This document shows, one piece after another, positions 11,144-22,140 of a DNA stretch of 64,000 nucleotides. Location: positions 1-64,000 of the forward strand of contig JASIRB010000049.1 in assembly GCA_030323885.1 (NCBI GenBank). The letters are read 5' to 3'. Position numbers and translations under genes: made by a program. Each line of letters begins with the position of its first letter. Position 1 is the first letter of the stretch. A model generated the notes under the pieces. It searched no databases and had not been told where the DNA came from. It saw only the letters and a list, made by a program, of their open reading frames with translations. This DNA comes from Branchipolynoe longqiensis. Its lineage: Eukaryota; Annelida; Polychaeta; Phyllodocida; Polynoidae.

Positions 11144-11971
11144 GTGCAGCTAAGGCCCTGCCGGGTTATATGCGAGCTGTTTCTTCAGGGAGACTCAAAC
11201 CCAGACTGGATGTATATTCTTTGGGGTGTAGTATTTGGGTTCCATGTGACTAATAATGATTGTATGGCAGAATATAATACAAAATTCAAAAAAATAGGCA
11301 ACCCAATATATAAAAGGATAATAACGGAGAAATGACTGTCCGAAATAAAACAAAACATGATTTCCCGGATCAACCACACACCGCAGTGTGTATATAATAT
11401 ATTTTGTATACCTAAAGAGGGAGGTGGAAGGGGAATAATAGACTGCAATAGGCCAAAAGGGAAGTCAGTCAATGAATTCACCGAAAAAGTGGCCCTTAAA
11501 TTTAATTATAAGAGCGTCGATGATATGGTCGACATGATGAATCAGGGAGATTATCTCGCCACAGTAGACCTAAAAGATGCTTACCGCGCTGTAGCCATAC
11601 ACCCGACAGATAGACAAAAGGAGGGCTTGATATGGGATTTCAATAATGACCAGGGGGAAGGGCCTGTTTACATGCTGGATAACAGGCTGTGCATGGCTCT
11701 CTGCTCCAGCCCTTTTGTATTTTCGAAAATATCAGACTTTATTTGCATATTCGCAATTATAGAAGGCGTCAATAACATAGTGAATTATTTAGATGATTTC
11801 TGCTTCGTTGCCCCAGATTGGGACAGTGCTCAGGAGCAGCAAAATAAACTAATTGCTATATTGCGTTGAATGGGATTCTATATAAGTTACAAAAAACTTA
11901 ATTACCCAGCTACAAAAATAAGGTTTCTGGGTATACTAATTGTAGTTTCAGAGGGTTACTAAGAAAATCAA
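11144..11971 (+). pseudogene. reverse transcriptase of a YR-type retroelement
   Basis: One frame with stops at 11333-11335 and 11867-11869. The N-terminal part reads NPDWMYILWGVVFGFHV, like the pre-RT segment of DIRS/Ngaro elements. Then come FCIPKEGGGRGIIDCNRPKG, YLATVDLKDAYRAVAIHP (fingers/palm, first catalytic Asp) and VNYLDDFCFVAP (YLDD catalytic box). After the second stop FYISYKKLNYPATKIRFLGI matches the thumb. Motif spacing fits DIRS-type RTs better than LINE or Ty3/gypsy. RNase H and recombinase parts are not seen downstream; the next DNA is the long-TIR transposon starting at 12206. Confidence 0.65.
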
Positions 11972-12202
11972 ATGTGACCTTTTCTGAGTCCATGCTCTTC
12001 TGGAGAGACTTTAAATTCTACCCCTGGGGTATGTTAATGAAAATCTGTAGGTCAAAAACAATACAGTTTAAGGAAAGATCCCTGGATATCCCAGTAGCCA
12101 GGTGTTCTGAGTTGGACCTATGTGCAGTCCACTGGACAGAAAAGCATCTATCCATTATCCACATATACATGTATATATACATGTAAATAGGCAGATATAC
12201 AC

Positions 12203-12205
12203 ATA
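12203..12205 (+). repeat. target-site duplication ATA (left)
   Basis: ATA directly before the TAGTG end of the transposon, matched by ATA at 16665-16667 after the CACTA end. The TA-rich flank makes a 2-bp TA reading possible, but the second element in this window shows the same 3-bp pattern with TTA. Confidence 0.6.
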
Positions 12206-12504
12206 TAGTGGGGGGGCCATGCATGGGTATTTTTCTCTTTTCATTTCAAATTGATGCAAAAGTTTCGTTTTCAGTACCAATTTGATGGTAAGGGTCTATA
12301 GAACAATTTTGGTTCGAGTGTCAAGCTCTCAGATAACAAAATTCAAAATGGCTGCCAAAATCAAAGATGGCTGCCAATTTCGTTTTTTGTTTGCATTACG
12401 CCTCATAACTTTTGTCGTATGGAACCTAGAATGATGATTTTGGTGTCTATATATGGGTTTTCATGTATGAGTAATTGAATAAAAATAAAATAAACATGAT
12501 TGGA
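12206..12504 (+). repeat. left TIR of transposon copy 1
   Basis: About 299 bp, matching the reverse complement of 16377-16664 with scattered substitutions. Contains two ATGGCTGCCAA units near 12348-12380 in an AAAATGGC context that resembles YY1 sites. Confidence 0.85.
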
Positions 12505-12606
12505 ATATATCTTATATGGTATTTCATACCAATGAGACAATAAATACAAAATGTGACAATACAAATGAGGTATTTTTTCTTGGTGTCTTTCCAGTTTGTT
12601 TCTGAG

Positions 12607-15600
12607 ATGGCTGGGGCAACGATATGGCAGTTGTGTATTTTGTGCCAAAAGCAAACTGAGGAAGTGCTTGTTTGTCCTCTTGCCAATCCAGTCGCCAGTC
12701 ATAGAGAGGAAGCCTACAGAGAAATCACCAGGCTCGCAAGTCAGTTCAGAGCAATTGGTGCTGCTCCCCACCCAGACATAGAACTTCCAGATGAAGAATC
12801 CATGCAGAAGAATCATGCATCCTGGCATAAATCTTGAGGTCAACTTTACAGGGCATCAGCACTTGACCATGCAAAAAAAAGTCATAATGAAGGATTGACT
12901 CCTGTAAGAAAAAGATCCCGGCGGAGTAATGCAGCTGTTAATCCTAATCTGTGTATCTTCTGTGGCGATGAAACAAATGAAGCAGACCATTCTTTCCAGA
13001 AGGTTAAATTCACCCAACAGATACATGGTAAGGCAGTCGTGCTGGGGGAAGAGCGTATTGTGGCACTCCTTGCTGAAGGCGATCTGGTCGCCATTGAAGC
13101 CAAGTACCAGAATTGCTACACAAGGTTCAATCGGCGTTACGATGCGATTTGTAAACAAGACAGAGCTAGCGAAAATCTTGAGGCCGCAACAGAAAATGAA
13201 TTACTCCAATTTATAAAGGAAGAAGTCACTGGAGGTCATAGAATTTTTGCATTGCAAGATCTGACAGATATGATGACCGAGAGATTAGAACAACATGGAA
13301 TCCAGAAGACTGTGAACGGGACACGCCTAAAGGATAGAGTCCTGGAACATTTCCCGAATTTGACAGAGGAGAAAGGTATCCGAGACCGAGTTTTCATCGT
13401 TTGTTCGAAGACGGCTAGAAGGATCATATCAGATGCAACTCAAACACCAGATGAGGAAGCACGTACATTACTAATGGCAGCATCGATTCTCCGTAAAGCT
13501 GTTTTTGATCATGACACTACATTCAAGTTTGATGGTTCATTTCCCGATGGTTGCGAAGAATCATCTGTTCCACAACGTATAAAGTATTTCTTCCATCAAC
13601 TACTCGCAGGACCCAAATCATCGCCAGAACAAGAGAATTCCAGGAAGATCCTCTCTGTGAGTCAGTTGGCCATGCTAAATATGACTTCTCTTTCAACGAA
13701 CTTGAATTGTGAGCCTCCACTGGCAGTGTTCCTGGCCCTCAAATTGCATTCCGAAACAAGAAGCAAGAAGCTGGTAGAACTACTACATAAATATGCTCTG
13801 AGTGTGTCATATAAGAAAGTCCTCAGCATTGAAACTAGATTTGCACAGGCTATTGCAGAGAATGCAAGGAACAACGCTGATATAGACTGTCCTACAAATT
13901 TACATCACCACATTTTCACAGTTGCAGCCCTGGATAACTTGGGTCACAATCCCACACCACGCACTGCAAGCTCATCCTTCCATGGAACTGGTATTTCAAT
14001 ATTTCAGTTTCCTTCATCACAGACGCCTGGGTTGGACCAAGAATGTCTACGAATCAATGCACAGCAAAGAGGAGCACGCAGCAGTGAACCCATCCTGCCT
14101 CGTTCGTATACGTTTGTCCCACCTGTGGGCCGAAATCTTGTCACCCAACCTCCGGTAAAAGATGTGCAACCAGTGGCAACAAGTTCATTCGATGAGGAGA
14201 AACAGCACGACCAGGCATGGATGACTGCAGTACATGACACCCTATATGTGGATTCTGATACAGAAAAACGGACTCCAGCGATGTGGTCTTCATACCATGC
14301 TGCTCGATCAGATACTGTTGGACAACCAGAAAAAGGCATTGAAGCCCTCCTGCCACTTTTCCATGAAAAAGCCGCCACTCCAGAAATGATTCGACATGGA
14401 ATGGAACTGGTGAAAAAAACAACTGAGCACTTCAATCCACACCAAGTCCTTGTGTTGGTAGTGGACCAACCACTCTATGACCTAGCAAAAGAAATGCAGT
14501 GGACCTTCCCTGACATCTTCGGGGAACACAAGTTTCTGGTTATGCTAGGTGGGCTCCACATTGAAATGGCTTTGTGCAGCACCAAGGGAGATCTTCTGCG
14601 TGGGTCTGGATGGCCTGAAACCCTGAAAAAAGCTGGGCTAGTGAAGACAGAAGCAGCAGCCACAGCTTTTCTGAAAGCATCCAATGTAATGAGAACAAGA
14701 TATGCCCATCAAGTTACTGTTATGGTACTCGACAGCCTTCTGAAGCGAGCCTACGAAGACAGTGGGACCGAGATGGCTCTTGAGGATTGGGTAGCTTCTG
14801 AACAGAGTCCAACATTAAAATTCTGGCTACTCGTACACAAGTACCAACAGATCATATTCATCTTCATCCGGGCACATCGGGAACGGAAGTTAGAACTCAT
14901 GGTCACTACCCTGTGGAAGCTTGTGCCTCTGTTCTTTGCTCTCGATCACCAGAATTATGCCAGGTGGATTCCAATCTTTATCAGAGACCTGGAAGTTCTA
15001 CCAGATAGCATCCAAGTAGAGTTTGAGAAGGGACACTGGACAATAACTCGAAGCAATCACCATTTCTCATCCTTACCCATTGATCAAGCACACAAGCACA
15101 CAAGCAAGCCAACAAAAGGGTGAAAGGAGTTGGTGGCATTATCGGTCTCACAGAGAACCCGGACATGCTGGAGCGCTGGATCGTGACTGGGCCGGAAATC
15201 AGCCATGTCGTTGAGGAGTTTACTGGTGCAAACGATAATGATGATGATGAAGAACTCCCTCATCATGAGGAAGGATATGCATCTCAGCAACGATTTCTAT
15301 GCCATGCCAAAGACCTGATGGAAGTGTTGCTGAGCAATGGGAATCCTTTTGAGGAGCACAGTGGAGACCTGGTTACATTAGACAACAAGGTGTGTGAGTC
15401 TGCGGCTGCTGCCGTATCTGTCCATAAAGTTGAGTGTATAGGATAAGAGCAGTACAACAACTTCAGACAGAGTGTGCTTGACTCAAATGACACACCTCTG
15501 ACATCACCTATCAAGCGAAACAACTTACTGTTGTTCCATGAGAAGAAAACACAAAAGAAGTCAGCAATTAAGCTGAAAATGCAGCACTTCAAACGTCATG

Positions 15601-16265
15601 CAGAGCTATATGGGCAAGCTTTTCTTGTACTAAACAGCCGCGGGGGGGATTTGGACGAGTTTTTTTGTCACGAATCTTCCCCATACCCACATGCATTGTC
15701 ATCTGAAGGGTCCCTCAACTCTTGTACCAAGTCAGATTTGTTGGTATATATCACAGAAGCCTGTACAAGTAGCACCATTTCTGTCGATGAGGAGCTAGTA
15801 GCGCCAGATGTTTACGACTTCATTATTATTGATGGTGGAGTACTGATACACACACCTCCTGGTACAACTGTCCAAGGCAAGACCTTTGATTCATATTTCG
15901 ACAAGGTATTCTGCCCAAGAATTCGCCACAACTTGAAGCGATCGACAAGAGTAGATATTGTCTGGGAGCAGTATCGTGCACTGACAATCAAAGGAGGCAC
16001 AAGGGAGGAACGAGGAACAGGCATCCGACAACGCATATCTGGTACTGCCAAAATCTCAGGCAATTGGCAGAATTTTCTGGCGAACGTTGATAACAAGAAG
16101 GAACTGTTCTCATCCCTGTCAAAAAAGATAACAGAAGAACATTTCCCAGATGACAAGAATGTCTACATCACTGCAGGTGATCAAGTCCACCATGTTGGAA
16201 ACAGTCCACCAATGGATCAATGCAACCATGAGGAAGCTGATACTAACATGATGTATATAGGTTAA
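12607..16265 (+). pseudogene. broken Academ-like transposase, copy 1
   Basis: The start at 12607 is chosen because the next residues (LCILC) align with the N-terminus of the related copy, and a CAG acceptor-like site with a pyrimidine tract ends at 12594. Zinc knuckle 1: C-x2-C then W-H-K-S and a TGA at 12835-12837, exactly where the second copy has the Cys of H-x2-C. Zinc knuckle 2: CIFC...YQNC (about 12947-13122). The catalytic-type core is VVDQPLYDLA (Asp at 14464-14466) and MLGGLHIEM (about 14545-14571). A frameshift at about 15095-15115 separates IDQAHK from VKGVGGIIGLTENP. A TAA at 15444-15446 precedes EQYNNF. The frame ends just after HEEADT (16227-16244). The SPDTD motif and CXC domain expected next are missing, probably by internal deletion. 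If repaired it would be a cut-and-paste transposase of over 1100 residues. Confidence 0.75.
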
Positions 16266-16376
16266 TTTGGTTAATTTGTTAGCCATTTTCTTATTAAATG
16301 TATTGTTCAAGGAGTTTTTCAAGCAATTGACTAAGCAGTTACTCGGAAGGAGGACTCAATATAAGAGAAGATATGC

Positions 16377-16664
16377 TCCAATCATGTTTATTTTTTTGTT
16401 ATTCAATTACTCATACATGCAAACTTAGGTATAGAGACCAAAATCATCATTCTAGGTTCAATAGTACAAAAGTTATGAGGCGTAATGCGAAAAAAAGCTT
16501 GAAATGGGCAGCCAACTTGGTTTTTGGTGGCCATTTTGTTTGTTTAAATCTGAGAGTTTGACACTCGAACCAAAATGGTTCTATAGACCCTTACCTTCAA
16601 ATTGGTACTGAAAACGAAACTTTTGCATCAATTTGAAATGACTGATTGCCCGGGCACCCCACTA
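16377..16664 (-). repeat. right TIR of transposon copy 1
   Basis: Inverse partner of 12206-12504, ending CCCCACTA at 16664. The arms differ at many positions, showing the insertion is old or the arms diverge independently. Confidence 0.85.
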
Positions 16665-16667
16665 ATA
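16665..16667 (+). repeat. target-site duplication ATA (right)
   Basis: Partner of 12203-12205. Confidence 0.6.
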
Positions 16668-17645
16668 TACATGCACATATTTTTTTTTTTTTTTTGTAAT
16701 TTGTACTGCATGTTGGGTCTTTTCAACTTGCATTTACACCACACAAACTACTGATGTGTAAAAGTAAGCAGTGATTCAGTATTTACTACTATCTTCTATT
16801 TGTAAATATTAAGACTTATTGCTTTCATATTATGTGATATTTGCCATTGGACTGGTATTTCAATGTAATTATTTTTGAAGACACACTTTATTTGATAATG
16901 TTTGCTGATATTAGGTGAGAATATTATTTCAACCTTGATATTGACATGGTAGGCCAATTTAGATACCATTGACATTGTGCTGTCAATAGTTGTTGGTATG
17001 GACCTGTGCTAAACACACTTTTTTGTGATTCAGTGTATATACATACATACACATGGAGTTGTAACTTACATTATTTACACAATTTTGCACAGACAATTTG
17101 CAGTTACACTAGCGTCTTACATACTCAGTTGACCATACACTGAGTAAATGTTGACAGCAGGTGAGTGGCCATGAGACCTGATCGACAGCCAGAAAACATT
17201 TAGTTGACAGGCACTGACAGCATACAGGTGACACCATATCCAGGACAATTTCTTTTATAAATTGACTGCATATGAACTTCGGTAACATTAGGTGTGTGGT
17301 TACAATATATTTTCATTTAGCATGTTTTAAATTGTGACATGGTGTGAGGAGGATACCCACCATACACTTGACAGTGAACTTTGTCTGGGGTGTCAGTGTT
17401 TTCACCAAAAGTGCTATTATCTGATCCTATGGGTGCTCTTATTCTCTATGTATACAAAGTACACATGTTTATGTAAACTGAGTGGGCTTGATTGGAATAG
17501 TCCCACTGGCCAGACCAATTGATCACAGGTGCTCAGGCTTGACACTTGAACATGTCAGCCCAGGGCATGTGCTCACAGGGGTTATCACATATAATCTTTG
17601 AGAGTAATGCTGACCACTTTTGTTCCTTTAAAGGAAATGTGACTA
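16668..17645. other. no gene seen
   Basis: A poly-T run (about 16680-16696) and AT-rich DNA with several GACAG/GACAGG words near 17150-17240. No frame or element recognised. Confidence 0.4.
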
Positions 17646-17647
17646 GC

Positions 17648-17710
17648 TATGTTTGTTGTTTGTTGTTTTACGTCCTAGCAACATCTAAGGTCATATCAGG
17701 ACAGTTGTGA
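17648..17710 (-). mobile_element. SINE 3'-end fragment
   Basis: Contains CCTAGCAACATCTAAGGTCA, the conserved 3' core of a SINE family that occurs at least five more times in this window. On the minus strand it ends in AAACAACAAACA. Confidence 0.6.
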
Positions 17711-17779
17711 TTTGGTAGGCAACTGGTGCCAGTTGCTGCTGTCAGATCACGCACCAAATAAGGGGTGATCTTGGACACC

Positions 17780-18035
17780 TGACCATGCACATGACAGTGC
17801 CAGAGCCCTGAGGGCTGGCCAATCAGTTGTCCGATCATGCAGATAAAACTGCCAGTCCCCCGAGGGGTGATAGTTATGAGACAACTGACCATGCACCTCA
17901 CAGTGCCAGTCCCCCGAGGGGTGGTCATATGATTATTAGATCATGCAGATAATACTGCCAGTCCCCCGAGGGGTGATCGTTATGAGACAACTGACCATGC
18001 ACTTAACAGTGACAGTCTCCCGAGGGGTGGTCAAG
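17780..18035 (+). repeat. ~50-bp tandem array with CCCCCGAGGGG core
   Basis: About five units, alternating two versions: one begins CATGCAGATAA and continues into GGGGTGAT, the other begins CATGCAC and continues into GGGGTGGTCA. Each carries GCCAGTCCCCCGAGGGGTG, which is partly self-complementary. The dimer is the better repeat unit (about 105 bp). Confidence 0.75.
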
Positions 18036-18047
18036 TTATTCTCAAAG

Positions 18048-18415
18048 AGCTGTAGTCAGACGGACTGCAAAAGCTCATCTATGACTCCATGAACAATCCA
18101 GTTCATTGTTACATGAACATAGATGCCATATGGCATTATGCACACTATCACACTAACTAGTGGTGATACTATTCAGGGAGCCGTAATCAGACAGATTGCA
18201 AAGCTCATCTGTGACACCATGAACCAACCAGTTCAGTGTCATATGGACATAGATGCCATGCTGCACTATGCACACTATCACACTGACTAGTCATGATACT
18301 ATTCAGAGAGCTGTAGTCAGAGGGATTGCAAAGCTCATCTATGACACCATAAACAATCAGTTCAATGTCATACAGATATAGATGCTGTGCAGCACTATAC
18401 ACACTATCACATTCA
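18048..18415 (+). repeat. ~131-bp tandem repeat, 2.8 copies
   Basis: Units start with AGCYGTARTCAGA at 18048, 18179 and 18309 and end near CACACTATCACA. Copies are roughly 85-90% alike by eye. Confidence 0.8.
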
Positions 18416-18696
18416 TGGCCCTTCAGGGCATTAAACCCCATAACCCATATGGGAGTGGGAGTCATTGGCATAAAACCCCAGGCAGTTGTGTATATGTACA
18501 GACACATACTAGTTGTGAATTTACACACTATGAAAGTGGAACTTGAAAGTTGTGAGCAGATAAACCCCAGAAGCAGGCATATATCTACATAGTTGTGATT
18601 TCACTCTATGTGACCCCATGTATGATTGTATAGGGACATCCTATTTAGGTCTTATTGACAGGGTGGATGTAGTCCAGTAGTTGCCCCATTTTAGTA

Positions 18697-18729
18697 CAAC
18701 TCACATCAATTGGTAATTGATGTGAGTTG
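18697..18729 (+). other. perfect 15-bp hairpin
   Basis: CAACTCACATCAATT and its exact reverse complement separated by GGT. It abuts the next, longer hairpin. Confidence 0.85.
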
Positions 18730-18735
18730 TCATTA

Positions 18736-18786
18736 CACTGAGTGCCAGTGTAATGACATTCCAAGTCATTACACTGGCACTCAGTG
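18736..18786 (+). other. perfect 22-bp hairpin
   Basis: Arms 18736-18757 and 18765-18786 are exact reverse complements with a 7-nt loop. An alternative shorter hairpin (TCATTACACT against AGTGTAATGA, 18730-18756) competes with it. Could be a cruciform or a small fold-back element; no transcription evidence. Confidence 0.85.
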
Positions 18787-21532
18787 GCCAGGCTACATAT
18801 ATATATATATATATAAATATATATACATATATATATATACACTACTACTAGCTGTATGGGGGAGTGTTTACACATTCTGAATTGTGGCCAGCTACTCAGC
18901 CAGGGTAGTAGTAGGTAATTAACCATGAGGTAATCAACTCTATTGGCTGAAGCCATGATTGAGTGTGATAGGCACAAATATACACTCCTCACTGGCTGTG
19001 GAGACAGACCCAGACCGGCAGACATTTAAAGTCTGACGTACACCTACCAACAATGGACATTCCTTGGGCAAGCTAGGACACACATGGCCTAACTAAGCCC
19101 AACATACAACTTAATGGACAGTTGTTTAATACACAACTGTTACCTTTAATAAAAAAGGGGAAAATCTGGTTGTCAACTTTTCTTAGGAAACACCCTACTT
19201 ATGTATAGCTTAGATTTTAAGATAGAAAATTCCACTTCTAACTTAGAAAGCGGAAATTACCCAACTTGTATCAGTCGGATGAGCAGACTTAACTGCATAG
19301 CATATGGGTATTAGTCAGTGATCATGATGCCTCACCATCTAAGAGAAAAAGTGATTAATTAAATCCACTTTTGAAATCATCGCACTGACTAAATAGGATT
19401 AGTTGTTACTTATTACAGATTACTCAATTAATCCATACAAAATAACATTGCTATAAACAATATGGTTCAAGTACCATTTAAATCAATGGCTAATAAAAGT
19501 AATAAATTACACAGTGCCCTATAATGTATGAGGAAGCTGTCACAGCTCAATCAATTTTGAAGGCATTCATAGCGGCTTCAGTTGTTGCTTAATGTAACCT
19601 TAAGCTTGACCCAGATGAGAACTTGTCATACCCATTCTTTAGCTCATTGCAGGATGGGATAAATTTGCCTTCACTCATGTGAGGCAAAAATGGGAATTAG
19701 AAGGATTACCTTCACCTCATTTAGAAATTTTAGACAAGGGCGTAAATGGAAGTATGCATAGACCATGGGTGCCTATAGGCATAGACTATGAGTGACATGA
19801 GGTGCCAAAATAGACACAGACAATTGTTTTAAATAACCATAGGTGCACACCATTCTGGTAATACACCTAGTTGCAGTATCTGTTAAGGTGATACAGATAC
19901 CACTGGCCAATGCACATGAAATACAAATGTGCTTTATCTACATCGGGTCACAAATATAATGGTGTGATGCAAAGATGCACAGACATCACATCTGTACATA
20001 AGAACAGAGATCCTGGAAAGAAACAGGGACACAGACATGGTAGTAAAACGTGGTTTGGTTTGAACCCAGGTTTACATGATGAAACCATCACTCTGAATGG
20101 CTACTTTGAGCAACCTGAAGAGCAGAGGAAGGCAGAGAAAAACATATATGGCAGTACCAGATTTCCAATTTGCACATCAGGATCATGTTAGCCACATCAG
20201 GATCATGTTAGTGCTAGTCCATCATATTACCCTAGTGTTTATATGATGACTGTTGTCAGGACATAGAAAACAAACAGTCTAGTCTGTGATGACATATAAG
20301 ATAGGACATCACAGTAGAGTGTAACCTACCTGTGGGGAGATAATTAAATTGACCCCATATCAGCCTATCCTAAAAAGTTGGACAACTTGGTAGCTAGTAA
20401 CCCCAAGAGAGGCATTGTCAGATGACATAAAATAGGATTTACCTCCAGACATGGTGATTCAGCAAGGCAAAGCTTTGGGGGTTTTGAGGAAAATAACCTT
20501 TCCATGATAAAATCTTATAGATTCATAGAATGACTACATGATAGGATTTATAGATTCATAGAATGACTACTCTGATAAAAATGTATATGTATCCGTATAC
20601 GTTCACAGGAAATATGAAACAGTATATTTAAATATACAAGGTTTATAAATGCTACATATGATCTACCTAGCCCTATAACAGGGGATTGGGATCTAAATAA
20701 AAACAATTCTACTCTATACAAGTAGAGGAAACATTAACAAAGACATAAAAAAAAGGGTTCAGAAAAGATAACTTTGCTGAGAGCTTCGCAGAGTGGGGAA
20801 TGTAAGGAACTTCTGCCGAAGGGAGGAAAACAAGAAAACAGAGAAAAATGAGAATAATAATAATTTAGAACATAATTTCGGTAATTAGTAGGTAAAGATT
20901 GAATTAAGTGGAAGTGCTACCTCTCCCTGTACTATAACAAGCCGAGGCTATCGGACTTGGTAAAACAACAATTATGTGTCAACTATACCCAGGTAAGTCT
21001 CACATAATTATTCTATATATCCACATATATTCTCATATATATACTATGCATGCATATATGTACGGATGTATGGATATGCTGGTACTGGTAGTACATGACT
21101 CAATGACCATGACCCACATCTACCCTATGTTTTTCAGTTGGACAGTTTACAGATGCATCCCGACCCAAGCTTATTTGTGTTGATGTAACCCTGCCAGCCA
21201 TATAGGCCAGGGTAGAGGTAGTAATGCCCCACCTGACACCTCCTCCCCCCCGTCCATACAAAAAGTAAGACAATACCCACACAGCAACACTGGTCTGCAA
21301 CCCTCAGCCACAACATGCCCACCTCTAGCCACAATATGCTGGTCACTCATGCATCAATGACGATTTGGTGATATTTATTTAAATGTTATTTAATTTATAT
21401 TTAAATTGATTGATTTATTATCCTTATTATTTAATTTTGTTCATATTATTTCTATCCATATTGTTTGCTCGTTAGTCACATGCTATCAGGACCTACTAGC
21501 ATTATGCCACCAGTTGGACCATTGAGTGTTGC
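18787..21532. other. no gene seen; TA microsatellite
   Basis: TA-rich microsatellite at about 18797-18840; a 28-base duplication (ATAGATTCATAGAATGACTA) near 20517 and 20548; otherwise AT-rich unique-looking DNA. The frame at 19910-20191 has no recognisable domain. Confidence 0.4.
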
Positions 21533-21617
21533 GGTTCCTCTCTAGCTCAGATGGCAGAGTGTTAGTCTCAAGATCAGAGGGTAATTGGTTTGAATCTTGG
21601 AACCCGAATACTTTTTT
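21533..21617 (+). other. tRNA-like sequence / SINE head
   Basis: TAGCTCAGATGGCAGAG fits a Pol III A box and GGTTTGAATCTTGG a weak B box, with a CTCAAGA segment like a tRNA-Leu(CAA) anticodon loop. GGTTCC near the start pairs with GGAACC near the end, and a T7 run (about 21611-21617) follows like a Pol III terminator. The stems are too imperfect for a confident functional tRNA, so a tRNA-derived SINE head or decayed tRNA is more likely. Confidence 0.45.
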
Positions 21618-21639
21618 TGTTTTAAGAATGCTCGACTTT

Positions 21640-22040
21640 ACCTGGCTCGGGTTTACCCGGCTCGGCTTTACCCGGCTCAGCTTTACCAGGCTCGACTTTA
21701 CCCGGCTCGACTTTACCCGGCACGACTTTACCTGGTGCGACTTTACCTGGGTGACTTTACCTGGCGTGACTTTACCCACTTTATCCGGCGTGACTTTACC
21801 CGGCTCGACTTTACCCGGCTCGACTTTACCCATCTCAACTTTACCCGTCTCAACTTTACTGGTAAAGTCAGGTCGGGTAAAGTCAGGTCGAGTAAAGTCA
21901 GGTGGGGTAAAGTCAGGTCGGGTAAAGTCCAGTCCGGTATAGTCGGGTAAAGTCAGGTCCAGTATAGTCAGGTCGGGTAAAGTCAGGTCGGGTAAAGTCA
22001 GGTCAGGAAAAGTCAAGTCGGGACCTGACTTTACCCGACC
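21640..22040. repeat. 15-bp fold-back minisatellite
   Basis: Left half: about 14 units of GGCTCGACTTTACCC-type. Right half (from about 21858): the inverse orientation, GGGTAAAGTCAGGTC-type units. The halves can fold on each other into a long imperfect hairpin. Because the unit is 15 bp, frames stay open on both strands and give pentapeptide repeats such as RPDFT and PDLTL; these are artefacts. Confidence 0.85.
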
Positions 22041-22054
22041 TGACCCTTCTTGAC

Positions 22055-22055
22055 T

Positions 22056-22090
<35 letters not shown>

Positions 22091-22140
22091 AAGGGAGAGA
22101 GGCAGACAGGGAGAGAGGAGACAGGGAAAGAGGAGGAGAG
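22055..22140 (+). repeat. (GA)n purine tract
   Basis: GA dinucleotide run followed by GGGA/GAGG-rich purine DNA, flanking the fold-back minisatellite. Confidence 0.85.

Larger units (their letters stand above)
12206..16664 (+). mobile_element. long-TIR DNA transposon, Academ-like, copy 1
   Basis: A 4459 bp element with ~290 bp terminal inverted repeats, ends TAGTGGGG...CCCCACTA, a 3-bp ATA duplication and a plus-strand transposase frame between the TIRs. The encoded protein has two C2HC-like zinc knuckles, a DQPLY...GGLH core and a HEEADT motif. The Academ assignment rests on the 3-bp duplication, the XPG/PIN-nuclease-like motifs and, in the related copy at 45-50 kb, a C-terminal Cys-rich domain. 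This is inference from family knowledge, not a search result. The copy is defective: stops, a frameshift and loss of the protein's C-terminus. Confidence 0.8.

Noticed and set aside
17780..18415. Possible CRISPR array
   Set aside because: Units are contiguous diverged tandem repeats without unique spacers, in eukaryotic DNA.
21533..21606. Functional tRNA-Leu(CAA) gene
   Set aside because: Anticodon and T stems do not pair well and the long variable arm of tRNA-Leu is missing.
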